From CAIZGX01 sp964511555 (lineage in GTDB: Bacteria > Bacteroidota > Bacteroidia > Flavobacteriales_D > Sanyastnellaceae), in contig CAZEFR010000005.1 in the NCBI GenBank assembly GCA_964511555.1, forward strand, positions 1-64,000: a stretch of DNA of 64,000 nucleotides, given 5' to 3'. Both the position numbers and the translations under genes were made by a program. The notes under the pieces were generated by a model. That model was not told the DNA's origin. It searched no databases and was given only the letters and a program-made list of their open reading frames with translations. This document shows, piece after piece, positions 1-8,678 of the stretch; within the stretch, counting starts at the first letter, position 1, and every line of letters starts with the position of its first letter.

Positions 1-2803
1 CAATGTTTTGTGTTCCTGTGCTTAAAGTAACCTGATTCGCTTGAACCATTTTACCTACAGCATCAATTAAATTAACATTCATTGGACCACCCTTCGTGCT
101 ATTCAAGCGAACAGTAAGGTTATCTGTTGCAGGATTCGGGAATACAACAACGTTAGAGATTGTTTCTAATTCTTCAACACCAACAACTGTAACAACAACT
201 TCTTCTCTTGGACTTGGGCAATCAAAAGAAGGCGTGCTTACATGCCAATCGTAGAAGAAATAATAATAGTTGTCGCCGTCTTGATTCTGATTGCCATTGG
301 TAACTGTAGTACCTGTGAGAGTAACTAAACCATTGATATCGTATGGATAGTCATAAGGAGTTGCTGTTGTGATATCACGATCTCTCCACAAACCAGGATT
401 TCCAGTTGTTGTGCGCAGACCGTATCCGTTTCCGGCAGGTACTACGAAATTCAATTGAATCCAAGAGTCTCCATTTGGAATATTGATATCCGCATCAGCA
501 ATTACTGTTAAGTTCGCATCAACGACCTGAATAGTACGAACACCGGCATAATTCGAATAGACGAATACACTATCAATAATAACATCTTCCAAGGCATCGA
601 ACTTATTGAAGTTCGTTGGCGTATTTGCGAAGTATGCGCCTGCGCTATTCACCAACTTACCACCAACACCTACTGCACCTCCAAATGTTGCAACATCTTC
701 CACCCAGAATGAAGTTGGAGAAGTTGTAATTGCAGGCGTAGTGAATGTAGCACCTGTTCCAATTGGAGATCCTCCTGTTGCTACGTCATACCACTGAAGG
801 TTAGAACCTGCAGCAGTTAGGTCAGCCGTAACGCCTGTCTCTCCGATTGTCACATCGATTGCCGTTGGAGCAGCAGGAGCGTCGTAAACTACAACTGAGG
901 TTATAGCAGAAGTCGCAAATCCACAACCGCCTTCAACCTGAACTGTGTAATCACCAGGCGTCTCCACATCAATGGTCTGACTGGTTTGTCCATTGCTCCA
1001 TAAATAACTCGCACCTTCCGTTGCGGTTAATTGAACTGAAGCACCTTCACAGAAATCTAATGCACCGAGTGCAGCAATTGTAGGAACGGTCACATCTGTA
1101 TTAACCTCAACTGTTATCGCATTTGAATGCGCTGCACATCCGTTTGCATCAAACGCAATAGCAGTGTAAAGTCCTGGCTCAGAAATAGTGATTGTACTTG
1201 CGGTTTCTCCGTTGCTCCAAATGAAGCTGCTTCCGAATATCGAAACTGATAAGTCTACTGTTTGACCCACACACAACTGTGTATTTCCGTTTGCAGAAAT
1301 TGAAGCTACTGGGGCTGTGCAATCCACTTCTTCAATGTTGTGGTATTGATCTACACCCGGGTTTGGAATTACCAGCGTACCTCCAGCAGGCCAGTGAATG
1401 ATAGCGTAATCAATTGAGGTCTCAGAACCAATACCGAAGTTCAAGATGTTCGAGTTGGTAATACCATAACTCACTCCCGAGCGAACTTCTCTAACCTGAA
1501 CACCCCATGGGCCGTGAATTTCAACTACAGCACCTACTGCGTTCTTGTTAGACATTACACCCTCTAAATGAAAACCTATCCAATGGTTACTATTACCTCC
1601 ATTGATTTGAAGACGATCTGCAACATTACTTGGAGTTACATATCCGTTTGCATTGCCATAACCCGCATACACATCAACGAAACCGTCATTATTCAAATCT
1701 CCAAGACCAAAGCCATGCATAATCTGCGGATTGTTGAATGAAGAACTGCTTTGTGTGAACGTGTGATCACCGTTGTTGCGGTAGTAGCCGAATGCTCCAC
1801 CAGCATAAATCACGTCTATAAATCCATCGTTGTCGAAATCGGTCATCTGCCCTTGCATGAAGAATCCCGATACGTTTTGTAAACCTGAACCCGCCGTGAT
1901 GTCTGTGAAATATCCAAGACCGTTGTTCTCGTACAACTTCAAAGTACTACTGTGAGTTGTCATCATACAATCGAAGTCACCATCATTATCGATGTCTCCG
2001 AATGTAGCAGTCCACGACTGTTGTAGGTTAACTAATCCACGTGCAGCAGCATCTTCATGAAAAACATTATTACCGTCGTTAACGAAAAGTAAATTTGTGC
2101 GGCGCTTGTCTAAAGGGTCGTTAGAAGCCTGACGACATTTCGCCACCAACAAATCTAAATCTCCATCGCGATCGAAGTCAGAAAACTCATTACCGTAATT
2201 ACCCGACATTAATGGATCGTTCGTTCCTGGGTAGTTTCCTGGATAAAGGTTGTAATCTAAAACTGTGTTTCCTGCAGCATCAGTCATGATTGTATTCTTG
2301 TGAATCAAGTTTCCTGCGCCATCGTTTCTCCACATGTGCGAAGGACCGTCGTCATGACACGCAAAGAAATCCAACCAACCGTCGTTGTCCATGTCACCTA
2401 GCGTCACGGCTTGAGTAAAAATACTCACGGGCATATCTGTGATGACTGCCGTTCCGTTTGCGTCTATGTTGTACATACGTAAATTATCGTAAGCACCCCC
2501 GGAAATAACGTCTCCAAATCCATCGTTATCGATATCTGCAACTGTCATTCCCCATTGAGAAGAACCCAATTGAGTTCCGGTATTCACTTGAGTGAAAGAT
2601 CCGTCTTGTTGTTGGTACAAAATGCGAAGTGTTTTACTTTGGTCCATTACAACAATGTCATTCAGACCATCGTTATTCATGTCCCAAACGCCTGTTACAC
2701 CACCGCTAAAGTAAGAACCTGGAAGAGTTCCCGCAGTAAAGGTTTGCGCAGATGCAGCAGCAAAGCTTACTAGTGCAAGAGCTAAAACGTAGAGTTTTTT
2801 CAT
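1..2803 (-). CDS. FG-GAP/VCBS repeat surface protein with ASPIC/UnbV and T9SS sorting domain (3' end missing)
   Basis: The frame is open from the ATG at 2803 to the window edge, about 934 codons, with the stop outside. It starts with a signal peptide (MKKLYVLALALVSFAAASAQ). About 450 residues follow with calcium-loop FG-GAP/VCBS repeats (DMNNDGLND, DIDNDGFGD, DMDNDGWLDF, DFDRDGDLD, DLNNDGFVD). An ASPIC/UnbV module comes next (NFGIGSETSIDYAIIHWPAG), as in CRTAC-type proteins. Then come Ig-like units (LWSNGQTSQTIDV), a region near residue 750, and the start of a type A T9SS sorting domain (VVVFPNPATDNLTV). Expected location is the cell surface or medium after T9SS export. The ligand is unknown. 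Divided from punA by 99 bp. Confidence 0.9.
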   Translation of the reverse strand, partial: MKKLYVLALALVSFAAASAQTFTAGTLPGSYFSGGVTGVWDMNNDGLNDIVVMDQSKTLRILYQQQDGSFTQVNTGTQLGSSQWGMTVADIDNDGFGDVISGGAYDNLRMYNIDANGTAVITDMPVSIFTQAVTLGDMDNDGWLDFFACHDDGPSHMWRNDGAGNLIHKNTIMTDAAGNTVLDYNLYPGNYPGTNDPLMSGNYGNEFSDFDRDGDLDLLVAKCRQASNDPLDKRRTNLLFVNDGNNVFHEDAAARGLVNLQQSWTATFGDIDNDGDFDCMMTTHSSTLKLYENNGLGYFTDITAGSGLQNVSGFFMQGQMTDFDNDGFIDVIYAGGAFGYYRNNGDHTFTQSSSSFNNPQIMHGFGLGDLNNDGFVDVYAGYGNANGYVTPSNVADRLQINGGNSNHWIGFHLEGVMSNKNAVGAVVEIHGPWGVQVREVRSGVSYGITNSNILNFGIGSETSIDYAIIHWPAGGTLVIPNPGVDQYHNIEEVDCTAPVASISANGNTQLCVGQTVDLSVSIFGSSFIWSNGETASTITISEPGLYTAIAFDANGCAAHSNAITVEVNTDVTVPTIAALGALDFCEGASVQLTATEGASYLWSNGQTSQTIDVETPGDYTVQVEGGCGFATSAITSVVVYDAPAAPTAIDVTIGETGVTADLTAAGSNLQWYDVATGGSPIGTGATFTTPAITTSPTSFWVEDVATFGGAVGVGGKLVNSAGAYFANTPTNFNKFDALEDVIIDSVFVYSNYAGVRTIQVVDANLTVIADADINIPNGDSWIQLNFVVPAGNGYGLRTTTGNPGLWRDRDITTATPYDYPYDINGLVTLTGTTVTNGNQNQDGDNYYYFFYDWHVSTPSFDCPSPREEVVVTVVGVEELETISNVVVFPNPATDNLTVRLNSTKGGPMNVNLIDAVGKMVQANQVTLSTGTQNI

Positions 2804-2902
2804 AAAAGGTTTAATTGGTTTTCAAAATTCGAAGGTGAAAATACAAAAAAGCATCCTAAAACAAGACGCACTCGTCGCAAAAAAGAGGAAGATTCTTGAA
2901 AA

Positions 2903-3712
2903 CTATAGCCTAGCTATTAATTCCGTGTATAACTGGGTTAAGGCGCCCTCGCCGTTCTGCGCTACCTGAACGATTTCCTCAATAGTCGTTTTTTTCAATC
3001 GCGCTGGGTCGCACGCGTCTGTTAGAATGCTTACCGCACAGCATGGAACACCCATGTGATTGCAGGCAATAACCTCAGGCACCGTGCTCATTCCAACTGC
3101 ATCTGCTCCTATGATTCGCAAAAAACGATACTCGGCGCGAGTTTCCAAATTTGGACCTGGAACAGAAACATAGACACCTTCATTCAAGGTTATCCCTTGC
3201 TCTCGTGCTATGTCTTTCAACATACCATTCAAATTCTTACTGTATGGCTCGAGCATATCTGGAAAGCGACTTCCCAATTCATCGTGATTAGGACCTCTTA
3301 GCGGATTTTCAGGCTGAAGGTTAATGTGATCATCGATGAGCATAAGTGAGCCCAATTCAAAATCTGGACTCAATGCACCAGCAGCATTGGAGAGAAGAAT
3401 AGCCTTCGCGCCCAAAAGCTTCATTACACGAACAGGAAGTACCACCTCATCCATTGCATAACCTTCATAATAATGAAATCGACCAACACAGGCCAGTATC
3501 TTCTTTCCTCCCATTTCACCATAAATCAATTTCCCGAAATGAAATTCAACGGTGGCTATTGGGAAATTTGGAATCATGCTATAATTGAATTCCTTGATAA
3601 TTTTTATCTTATTGACGAGACCATGAAGACCCGTTCCCAGCACAACTCCAACATCTACCGGTCCAACACCTCTTTTGGTTAACCACTCGGCGCTCTCTTG
3701 AATTTCTATCAT
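2903..3712 (-). CDS. punA: Purine nucleoside phosphorylase, trimeric type
   Basis: A 269-residue protein of normal length for the low-molecular-mass PNP family. It would split purine nucleosides with phosphate into base and (deoxy)ribose 1-phosphate in the cytoplasm (purine salvage). Visible motifs: phosphate-binding GTG at 26-28, GRFHYYEG at 77-84, SNAAG at 108-112, VPGPNLET at 184-191 and GMSTVPE at 207-213. At 231-232 there is TD, where the human enzyme has TN at the base-contacting Asn, so base preference should not be assumed from the human protein. ATG start at 3712. It is transcribed away from parA, with 223 bp between the two starts. Confidence 0.92.
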   Translation of the reverse strand: MIEIQESAEWLTKRGVGPVDVGVVLGTGLHGLVNKIKIIKEFNYSMIPNFPIATVEFHFGKLIYGEMGGKKILACVGRFHYYEGYAMDEVVLPVRVMKLLGAKAILLSNAAGALSPDFELGSLMLIDDHINLQPENPLRGPNHDELGSRFPDMLEPYSKNLNGMLKDIAREQGITLNEGVYVSVPGPNLETRAEYRFLRIIGADAVGMSTVPEVIACNHMGVPCCAVSILTDACDPARLKKTTIEEIVQVAQNGEGALTQLYTELIARL

Positions 3713-3870
3713 TTGATTTATTTTGAAGTAAAAGTAAGGTGAAGTGAATTAGCTAAACCTCTTATTTCTTGTCAATTAAAAAAGTTATACACGGCTATTA
3801 ACAGTCAATAAACAACTGCCGTGTGCAAAACTTCGCGCACAAATAAAACCCTCTTCTTGTCAAAGCGGTG

Positions 3871-3878
3871 TACTTTCG
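3871..3878 (+). promoter_or_regulatory. Candidate -7 element of the parA operon
   Basis: TACTTTCG matches the Bacteroidota -7 consensus TAnnTTTG at all but one base; the TTCG variant also precedes lpd and the MOSC gene. It lies 57 bp before the parA ATG, so the mRNA would carry a leader containing the GTGAAACA direct repeat. No convincing -33 element at proper spacing was seen. Confidence 0.4.
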
Positions 3879-3883
3879 CTGAA

Positions 3884-3905
3884 CGTGTGAAACACGCGTG
3901 AAACA
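3884..3905 (+). repeat. 11-bp direct repeat containing GTGAAACA (parS-like half-sites)
   Basis: Two adjacent 11-bp units, CGTGTGAAACA and CGCGTGAAACA, differ at one position. GTGAAACA is one arm of the widespread ParB site parS (TGTTTCACGTGAAACA). Here the arms are direct rather than inverted. The repeat lies 31 bp before parA and just after a candidate promoter, so ParB or ParA autoregulation is possible. This is inference; no complete parS palindrome was found in the window. Confidence 0.4.
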
Positions 3906-3935
3906 AGTAAAAAAAACACAAAAACCCCTTCAAAC

Positions 3936-4748
3936 ATGGGAAAAATAATTACAGTTGCCAATCAAAAAGGTGGTGTGGGAAAAACGACCACGGCTATTAA
4001 TCTGGCTGCTGCGCTTGGAGTACTTGAATTCAAGACCTTGCTCGTAGATGCAGATCCTCAGGCCAATGCTACAAGCGGCGTGGGCATTGATCCAAATACT
4101 GTAAAAACGAGCGTCTATGAATGTTTAATTAACGACGTTGACCCGCGTGATATTATTATAACTACAGAAAGTCCTAACCTCGATTTACTTCCTTCGCACA
4201 TTGATTTGGTTGGTGCAGAAATTGAGCTCATAAATATGCCGAGCCGAGAGTATATGCTCCGCGGATCTTTGAATAAGATAAAAGATGATTACGATTTCAT
4301 TATCATTGACTGCTCACCGTCATTAGGATTGGTTACTGTCAATGCATTGGCAGCTTCAGCTAGCGTTATCGTTCCGGTGCAGTGCGAATACTTCGCATTG
4401 GAAGGATTGGGAAAACTCTTGAACACCATTAAGATTGTTCAACAAAAACTAAACACAGAATTAACCATTGAAGGTATTCTGTTAACGATGTACGATACCC
4501 GTCTTCGCTTGAGTAATCAGGTGGTTGAAGAGGTGCGCATGCACTTCCAAGAGATGGTATTCGACACTTTAATTCACCGCAACACTACATTGGGAGAAGC
4601 GCCTAGCTTTGGTCAAACGGTGATTATGCATGACGCCTCGTGTAAGGGAGCGGTGAACTATTTGAACATGGCGCGTGAGCTTCTTCAAAAAAACAATTTG
4701 ACGAAGATGGGCAGCGACGAAAAATACATTCCAGTAGATCATGAGTAA
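3936..4748 (+). CDS. parA: Chromosome-partitioning ATPase ParA (Soj)
   Basis: A 270-residue ParA/Soj Walker ATPase. It uses ATP-dependent DNA binding to move ParB-parS complexes and segregate origins. Deviant Walker A KGGVGKTT is at 11-18, VDADPQAN at 37-44, and the Walker B-like FIIIDCSPSLG begins at 121. Length is normal for chromosomal ParA. Its stop overlaps the parB start by 8 bp, so the two are probably translationally coupled. It heads the run parA-parB-DUF5683-dapB-lepB-wbqC, an order often seen in flavobacteria. Chromosomal rather than plasmid type is inferred from these neighbours. Confidence 0.95.
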   Translation: MGKIITVANQKGGVGKTTTAINLAAALGVLEFKTLLVDADPQANATSGVGIDPNTVKTSVYECLINDVDPRDIIITTESPNLDLLPSHIDLVGAEIELINMPSREYMLRGSLNKIKDDYDFIIIDCSPSLGLVTVNALAASASVIVPVQCEYFALEGLGKLLNTIKIVQQKLNTELTIEGILLTMYDTRLRLSNQVVEEVRMHFQEMVFDTLIHRNTTLGEAPSFGQTVIMHDASCKGAVNYLNMARELLQKNNLTKMGSDEKYIPVDHE

Positions 4749-5655
4749 GAAACAAGCATTAGGAAGAGGATTAAGCGCTCTATTGGAGCATTCCCCTGCA
4801 ACATCGAAAAGCGAACTCGTTTCACAAGCAGCACCTCCAACAAACGAAAAAGAAGTTGGACACGTTGCTGGTCCAATTTCGTTATTGAGCATTTCTCAAA
4901 TTGAAGCGAATCCTTATCAGCCAAGAAAGGACTTCAACAACGACGCATTAATCGAACTCGCTACGAGCATTGGTGAACTCGGTTTAATTCAGCCTATTAC
5001 CGTTCGTAAGGTTTCTTCTCAGAAATACCAAATCATTTCAGGGGAACGTCGCTTCCGAGCTAGCCAAATGGCGAACCTCACAGAAGTGCCTGTTTACATT
5101 CGTGAAACAGACGACCAGGGTATGTTGGAAATGGCGTTGGTGGAGAACATTCAACGTGAGAACCTGAATGCGCTCGAGATTGCCATAAGCTACAAACGCT
5201 TAATGGAAGAGTGCAGTCTTACAACAGACAAGCTTGCAGACCGCGTGGGTAAAGACAGAACAACAGTCACCAACTACGTTCGTTTACTCCGCCTTCCTCC
5301 TGAAATTCAATTGGGCATTATTGAAAAGCGTATTAGCATGGGTCATGCTAGAGCGCTAATTAACGCTGAGCCTGAAACTAAACAACTGAAAATTTTCAAA
5401 TTAATTCTTGAAAAAGACCTAAGCGTTCGCAAAGTTGAAGAATTGGTTAAAGAAGACGATGCTCCGAAATTGTTCGCCTCGAAAGCGAATCTTATGCCTC
5501 TTGAGATTCAGAAAATGCAAGCCGATTTAAAGTTGCGTTTCGGAAAGAAAGCAAAGGTTACTCGCAACGATGGCGGAGTAGGAAAAGTTGAAATTCCGTT
5601 TACAAACGACGACGATTTGGAGCGTATCATTGCTATGCTCGGACTTAACGCCTAA
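4741..5655 (+). CDS. parB: Chromosome-partitioning protein ParB (Spo0J)
   Basis: A 304-residue ParB. The CTP-binding/nuclease-like domain starts near 45 and includes GERRFRA at 101-107 and ENIQRENLN at 135-143. The helix-turn-helix for parS recognition lies near 161-190 (TTDKLADRVGKDRTTVTNYVRLLRLP). A C-terminal dimerisation region follows. It would load as a clamp at parS and cooperate with the upstream ParA. The start overlaps the parA end by 8 bp. The N-terminal GRGLSALL motif, which in other ParBs contacts ParA, is at 9-15. Nothing is missing. Confidence 0.95.
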   Translation: MSKKQALGRGLSALLEHSPATSKSELVSQAAPPTNEKEVGHVAGPISLLSISQIEANPYQPRKDFNNDALIELATSIGELGLIQPITVRKVSSQKYQIISGERRFRASQMANLTEVPVYIRETDDQGMLEMALVENIQRENLNALEIAISYKRLMEECSLTTDKLADRVGKDRTTVTNYVRLLRLPPEIQLGIIEKRISMGHARALINAEPETKQLKIFKLILEKDLSVRKVEELVKEDDAPKLFASKANLMPLEIQKMQADLKLRFGKKAKVTRNDGGVGKVEIPFTNDDDLERIIAMLGLNA

Positions 5656-5658
5656 TAT

Positions 5659-6210
5659 ATGAAGCACGCGTTCATCGCACTTCTTATGCTCATTGCATTG
5701 AACAGCATTGCCCAACGCAATGCTGTCGCTGTTTCTGACAGTTCCAAATTTCGATTGAAATGGAACCAACCACACAGTCCGATGAAGGCTACCATTTATT
5801 CAGCTGTGCTTCCCGGTAGCGGACAGATATACAACCGTAAATATTGGAAGGCTCCAATAGTCTATGCTGGCCTTGGAGCATGCGTGTATTTCATTTCAGA
5901 CAATACGCAGAACTATCGTTTTTGGAAAGGAGCCTATATCGCATTCAACGACACCGACCCCTTGACGAACCCAATTGGTGAAGCTGAAGGACTGAGCAAT
6001 GCGCAGCTCGACGCCAATCAATTGTACTACAAAAGACTAGTCGACATAAGCTACATGAGCTTCATAGGGGTATATGCCCTTCAGATTATAGATGCCAATG
6101 TAGACGCACATTTGTTTTCATTCGATGTTAGTCCGAATCTTTCGCTAAACTACACTCCCGTTGTTTCTCCGCGATTCACCGGACTTCATTTCACCTTAAA
6201 TCTTCACTGA
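5659..6210 (+). CDS. DUF5683 family protein
   Basis: A 183-residue protein with signal peptide MKHAFIALLMLIALNSIAQ. Two hydrophobic stretches follow (about 44-60 and 65-80), then a tail with alternating residues. The segment SAVLPGSGQIYNRKYWKAP is typical of DUF5683, a Bacteroidota family usually found between parB and dapB, as here. Function is unknown; a role at the envelope is inferred from the signal peptide and hydrophobic segments. Starts 3 bp after parB, and its TGA overlaps the dapB ATG by one base. Confidence 0.8.
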   Translation: MKHAFIALLMLIALNSIAQRNAVAVSDSSKFRLKWNQPHSPMKATIYSAVLPGSGQIYNRKYWKAPIVYAGLGACVYFISDNTQNYRFWKGAYIAFNDTDPLTNPIGEAEGLSNAQLDANQLYYKRLVDISYMSFIGVYALQIIDANVDAHLFSFDVSPNLSLNYTPVVSPRFTGLHFTLNLH

Positions 6211-6986
6211 TGAAAATTGCATTGTTGGGATACGGAAAGATGGGCAAAGCAATAGAAGCTTTGCTTTCCGAATACGGACATACTTGCGTTGGGAAATTCA
6301 ATTCGGAAAATCCTGTAACGGTTGAAGCCCTTGGCCAAGCCGATGTTGCTATTGAATTCAGTACACCCGAACAATGTTCGAAAAATATTGCGCTTTGCTT
6401 CGAGGCAAACGTACCCGTTGTCGTTGGAACAACAGCTTGGTATGAGCACTATGAAAATGTTGTTTCAAAAATGAATTCCAACAATGCACTATTGGCCGCG
6501 ACGAATTTCAGTATTGGTGTACAAATTACCTTCCACCTGAACAAAGAATTGGCACGTGTGATGTCGAAATTTCCAGAGTACACGACAAGCATTGAAGAAA
6601 TTCATCACACCGCAAAGCTCGACAAGCCAAGCGGAACGGCTATTACGCTTGCTGAAGGGATTTTGGAAAATTCCAAAAATTTAACAAGTTGGAAGTTGGA
6701 GGAGGAAAATGGACAAGAAAAGTTAAAAGAGGGGGAGAAAAGGGAAGAAAAGTTAAGAGAAGGGAAGAGAGGGGAAGATATACTCAGTGAATTGAACATT
6801 TCAGCACTGCGTTTACCCGATGTTCCAGGAACGCATACCGTTCGCTACACGAGCGAAATTGACACCATTGAATTGAAACATGAAGCACACAATAGAAAAG
6901 GATTTGCCGCAGGTGCGATTCGTGCGGCTGAATTTCTTCATGGAAAGTCTGGTGTCTATACCATGAAAGATGTCTTGAATTTGTAA
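6210..6986 (+). CDS. dapB: 4-hydroxy-tetrahydrodipicolinate reductase with repeat-encoded Lys/Glu-rich insert
   Basis: Reduces hydroxy-tetrahydrodipicolinate with NAD(P)H in lysine and meso-diaminopimelate synthesis. The nucleotide-binding motif GYGKMGKA is at 7-14 and VGTT at 72-75. The active-site segment IEEIHHTAKLDKPSGTA is at 128-144 (His132/133, Lys136, Lys139). At about 162-192, between the catalytic segment and the conserved VPGTHTV, lies an in-frame insert of 25-30 residues rich in Lys, Glu, Arg and Gly, coded by the purine-rich repeat also found at 21.2, 22.9, 26.8 and 59.7 kb. Without it the length would be about 230, normal for the family. Start overlaps the previous stop (ATGA). 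Confidence 0.93.
   Translation: MKIALLGYGKMGKAIEALLSEYGHTCVGKFNSENPVTVEALGQADVAIEFSTPEQCSKNIALCFEANVPVVVGTTAWYEHYENVVSKMNSNNALLAATNFSIGVQITFHLNKELARVMSKFPEYTTSIEEIHHTAKLDKPSGTAITLAEGILENSKNLTSWKLEEENGQEKLKEGEKREEKLREGKRGEDILSELNISALRLPDVPGTHTVRYTSEIDTIELKHEAHNRKGFAAGAIRAAEFLHGKSGVYTMKDVLNL
6715..6779 (+). repeat. Purine-rich dispersed repeat, copy 1 (inside dapB)
   Basis: Almost pure A/G with the core AAGAAAAGTTAAGAGA and the end GAGGGGAAGA. A 23-nt stretch is shared exactly with the copy near 21298, and the first 21.2-kb unit differs from it only by G/T swaps over about 37 nt. Here it is read in frame and encodes the KLKEGEKREEKLREGK-type insert of DapB. Confidence 0.75.
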
Positions 6987-7010
6987 CTTCGCCTCACTAA
7001 TTAAAAGAAA

Positions 7011-8669
7011 ATGAATCTTATTCCTTGGATATTACTTTTGTTGTTAATCGCTATTCAATGCGCTACCACTCCCGCTTTAATGAAGCGAAGCGGATTGACT
7101 TTTAAGCTCCCTGGATTTATTCCTGTTCTCCATTTTCTTCCAATGCTTAAAATTATTGGAAGACCTTGGTATTGGTTCTTACTTCTTTTGGTACCTGGCG
7201 TTAACCTAATCATGTTGGTTATTGTAAATGTTGAAATGGGCATTGTCTTCAACCAACGTTCTACAGCAACTCAATGGAAATTCGGTGCATTGCCTTGGTA
7301 CGCACTTTATGAATTGGCCTTCCAAAAGAAAGAAGAAAAATACGTAGGTCCACGTAATTGGAAAGACAAGAAAAAAAGTTGGGGACGCGAATGGGGTGAA
7401 GCAATTTTATTTGCAGTTGTTGCCGCAAGTATTATACGTTCTTTCACTTTCGAAGCCTTCACCATTCCTACTCCATCTATGGAAGCGAGTATGAAAGTGG
7501 GCGACTATTTATTCGTAGACAAGTTCACATACGGAACGCGTTTGCCTATGACACCTGTCTCCATACCGTTCTTCCACAATGCCATTCCCGGCGGACTTAC
7601 CAACAGCTATGTAGATTGGTTCAGCTTGCCGTACATGCGCACGCCGGGATTTGGAAAAGTAGAACGTTTTGACCCCGTGGTTTTCAACTTCCCGAATGGA
7701 GATACGGTGTTGATTGATCCGTATTACGTTGGACACAACTACTACGAGTTGCTTCGTAACGAAGCAATCACGATGGCTGGAAACAATCTTGAATTATACC
7801 TTTCTGACCAATCGAAATACGACGCCATGGCGCGTAACAATTTCAACGAAAAGAAAACATGTAAATCTTGCCGCGAAAATACTCCGGGAGGAAGAGGTAA
7901 TTTAAAAATTGGCGGAACACGTCACCGTCCACTCGACAAAAAAGAAATGTACATCAAACGTTGTATTGGACTTCCTTGGGAGACCTTGGAGATTCGCGAC
8001 GGACAAGTGTTTGTGAACGGAACTGCCATTGAAAACAAAGCAGGCATGATGTGGAATCATCTTATTTCTGTCTCTTCTCCGAGTGCGATTTCAAAACTTC
8101 AACGTGATTTTGGCAAGCTAAACAGCGAAATTCAAATGGTGAATCAGGAAGGAAACTTATTGCTTGCTCCGTTTACCCAAGAAGAAGTCAACCGCATGCG
8201 CGGAATGTCAGGTGATTTTCCAAGTATTTCGCAGTACCAAGATACCGTTGCTGCCAACTCTCAGCTTTCAATTTATCCGAACTCAGCTGACGCCCCTTTC
8301 AACACATGGACCAGCGATCGCTTCGGACCGTTAACCATTCCGGCTGAAGGCATGACCATTGAAATGTCGCATGATGCGTTCATTCGTTACGGAAGAGTGA
8401 TTGGGGCGTATGAAGGAAATTCCATTCAAGAAAAAGACGGAAAAATCTTCATTAACGGACAAGAAGCTTCAACGTATACGTTCAAACAAAACTATTACTT
8501 CATGATGGGAGATAACCGTCATCATAGCGCTGACAGTCGTTTCTGGGGATTTGTACCTGAAGACCATGTGGTTGGAAAAGCGGTGTTCACTTGGTTCTCG
8601 AAAGAAAATGTGGATTATCATGGAAGCAATAAGATTCGTTGGGATCGCATCTTCCGATTGGTCGATTAA
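7011..8669 (+). CDS. lepB: Signal peptidase I (LepB), long Bacteroidota form
   Basis: Cleaves signal peptides of exported proteins at the outer face of the inner membrane. A hydrophobic N-terminal region (about 3-20 and 53-72) is followed by a further membrane segment near 131-142. The catalytic Ser is in TIPTPSMEAS (Ser156); the general-base Lys is Lys316 in MYIKRCIGLP. The late box GDNRHHSADSRFWG is at 500-513. At 552 residues it is longer than E. coli LepB because of insertions between the Ser and Lys boxes and before the last box, as is usual in this phylum. Follows dapB by 24 bp and precedes the wbqC-like gene by 9 bp. Confidence 0.93.
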   Translation: MNLIPWILLLLLIAIQCATTPALMKRSGLTFKLPGFIPVLHFLPMLKIIGRPWYWFLLLLVPGVNLIMLVIVNVEMGIVFNQRSTATQWKFGALPWYALYELAFQKKEEKYVGPRNWKDKKKSWGREWGEAILFAVVAASIIRSFTFEAFTIPTPSMEASMKVGDYLFVDKFTYGTRLPMTPVSIPFFHNAIPGGLTNSYVDWFSLPYMRTPGFGKVERFDPVVFNFPNGDTVLIDPYYVGHNYYELLRNEAITMAGNNLELYLSDQSKYDAMARNNFNEKKTCKSCRENTPGGRGNLKIGGTRHRPLDKKEMYIKRCIGLPWETLEIRDGQVFVNGTAIENKAGMMWNHLISVSSPSAISKLQRDFGKLNSEIQMVNQEGNLLLAPFTQEEVNRMRGMSGDFPSISQYQDTVAANSQLSIYPNSADAPFNTWTSDRFGPLTIPAEGMTIEMSHDAFIRYGRVIGAYEGNSIQEKDGKIFINGQEASTYTFKQNYYFMMGDNRHHSADSRFWGFVPEDHVVGKAVFTWFSKENVDYHGSNKIRWDRIFRLVD

Positions 8670-8678
8670 ACCTATCGA

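Noticed and set aside
3840..3880. Full -33/-7 promoter before parA with TTG close upstream
   Set aside because: The TTG lies only 11 bp before the -7 element; known Bacteroidota spacing is about 17-23 bp. Only the -7 element is reported. The same holds for sucA.
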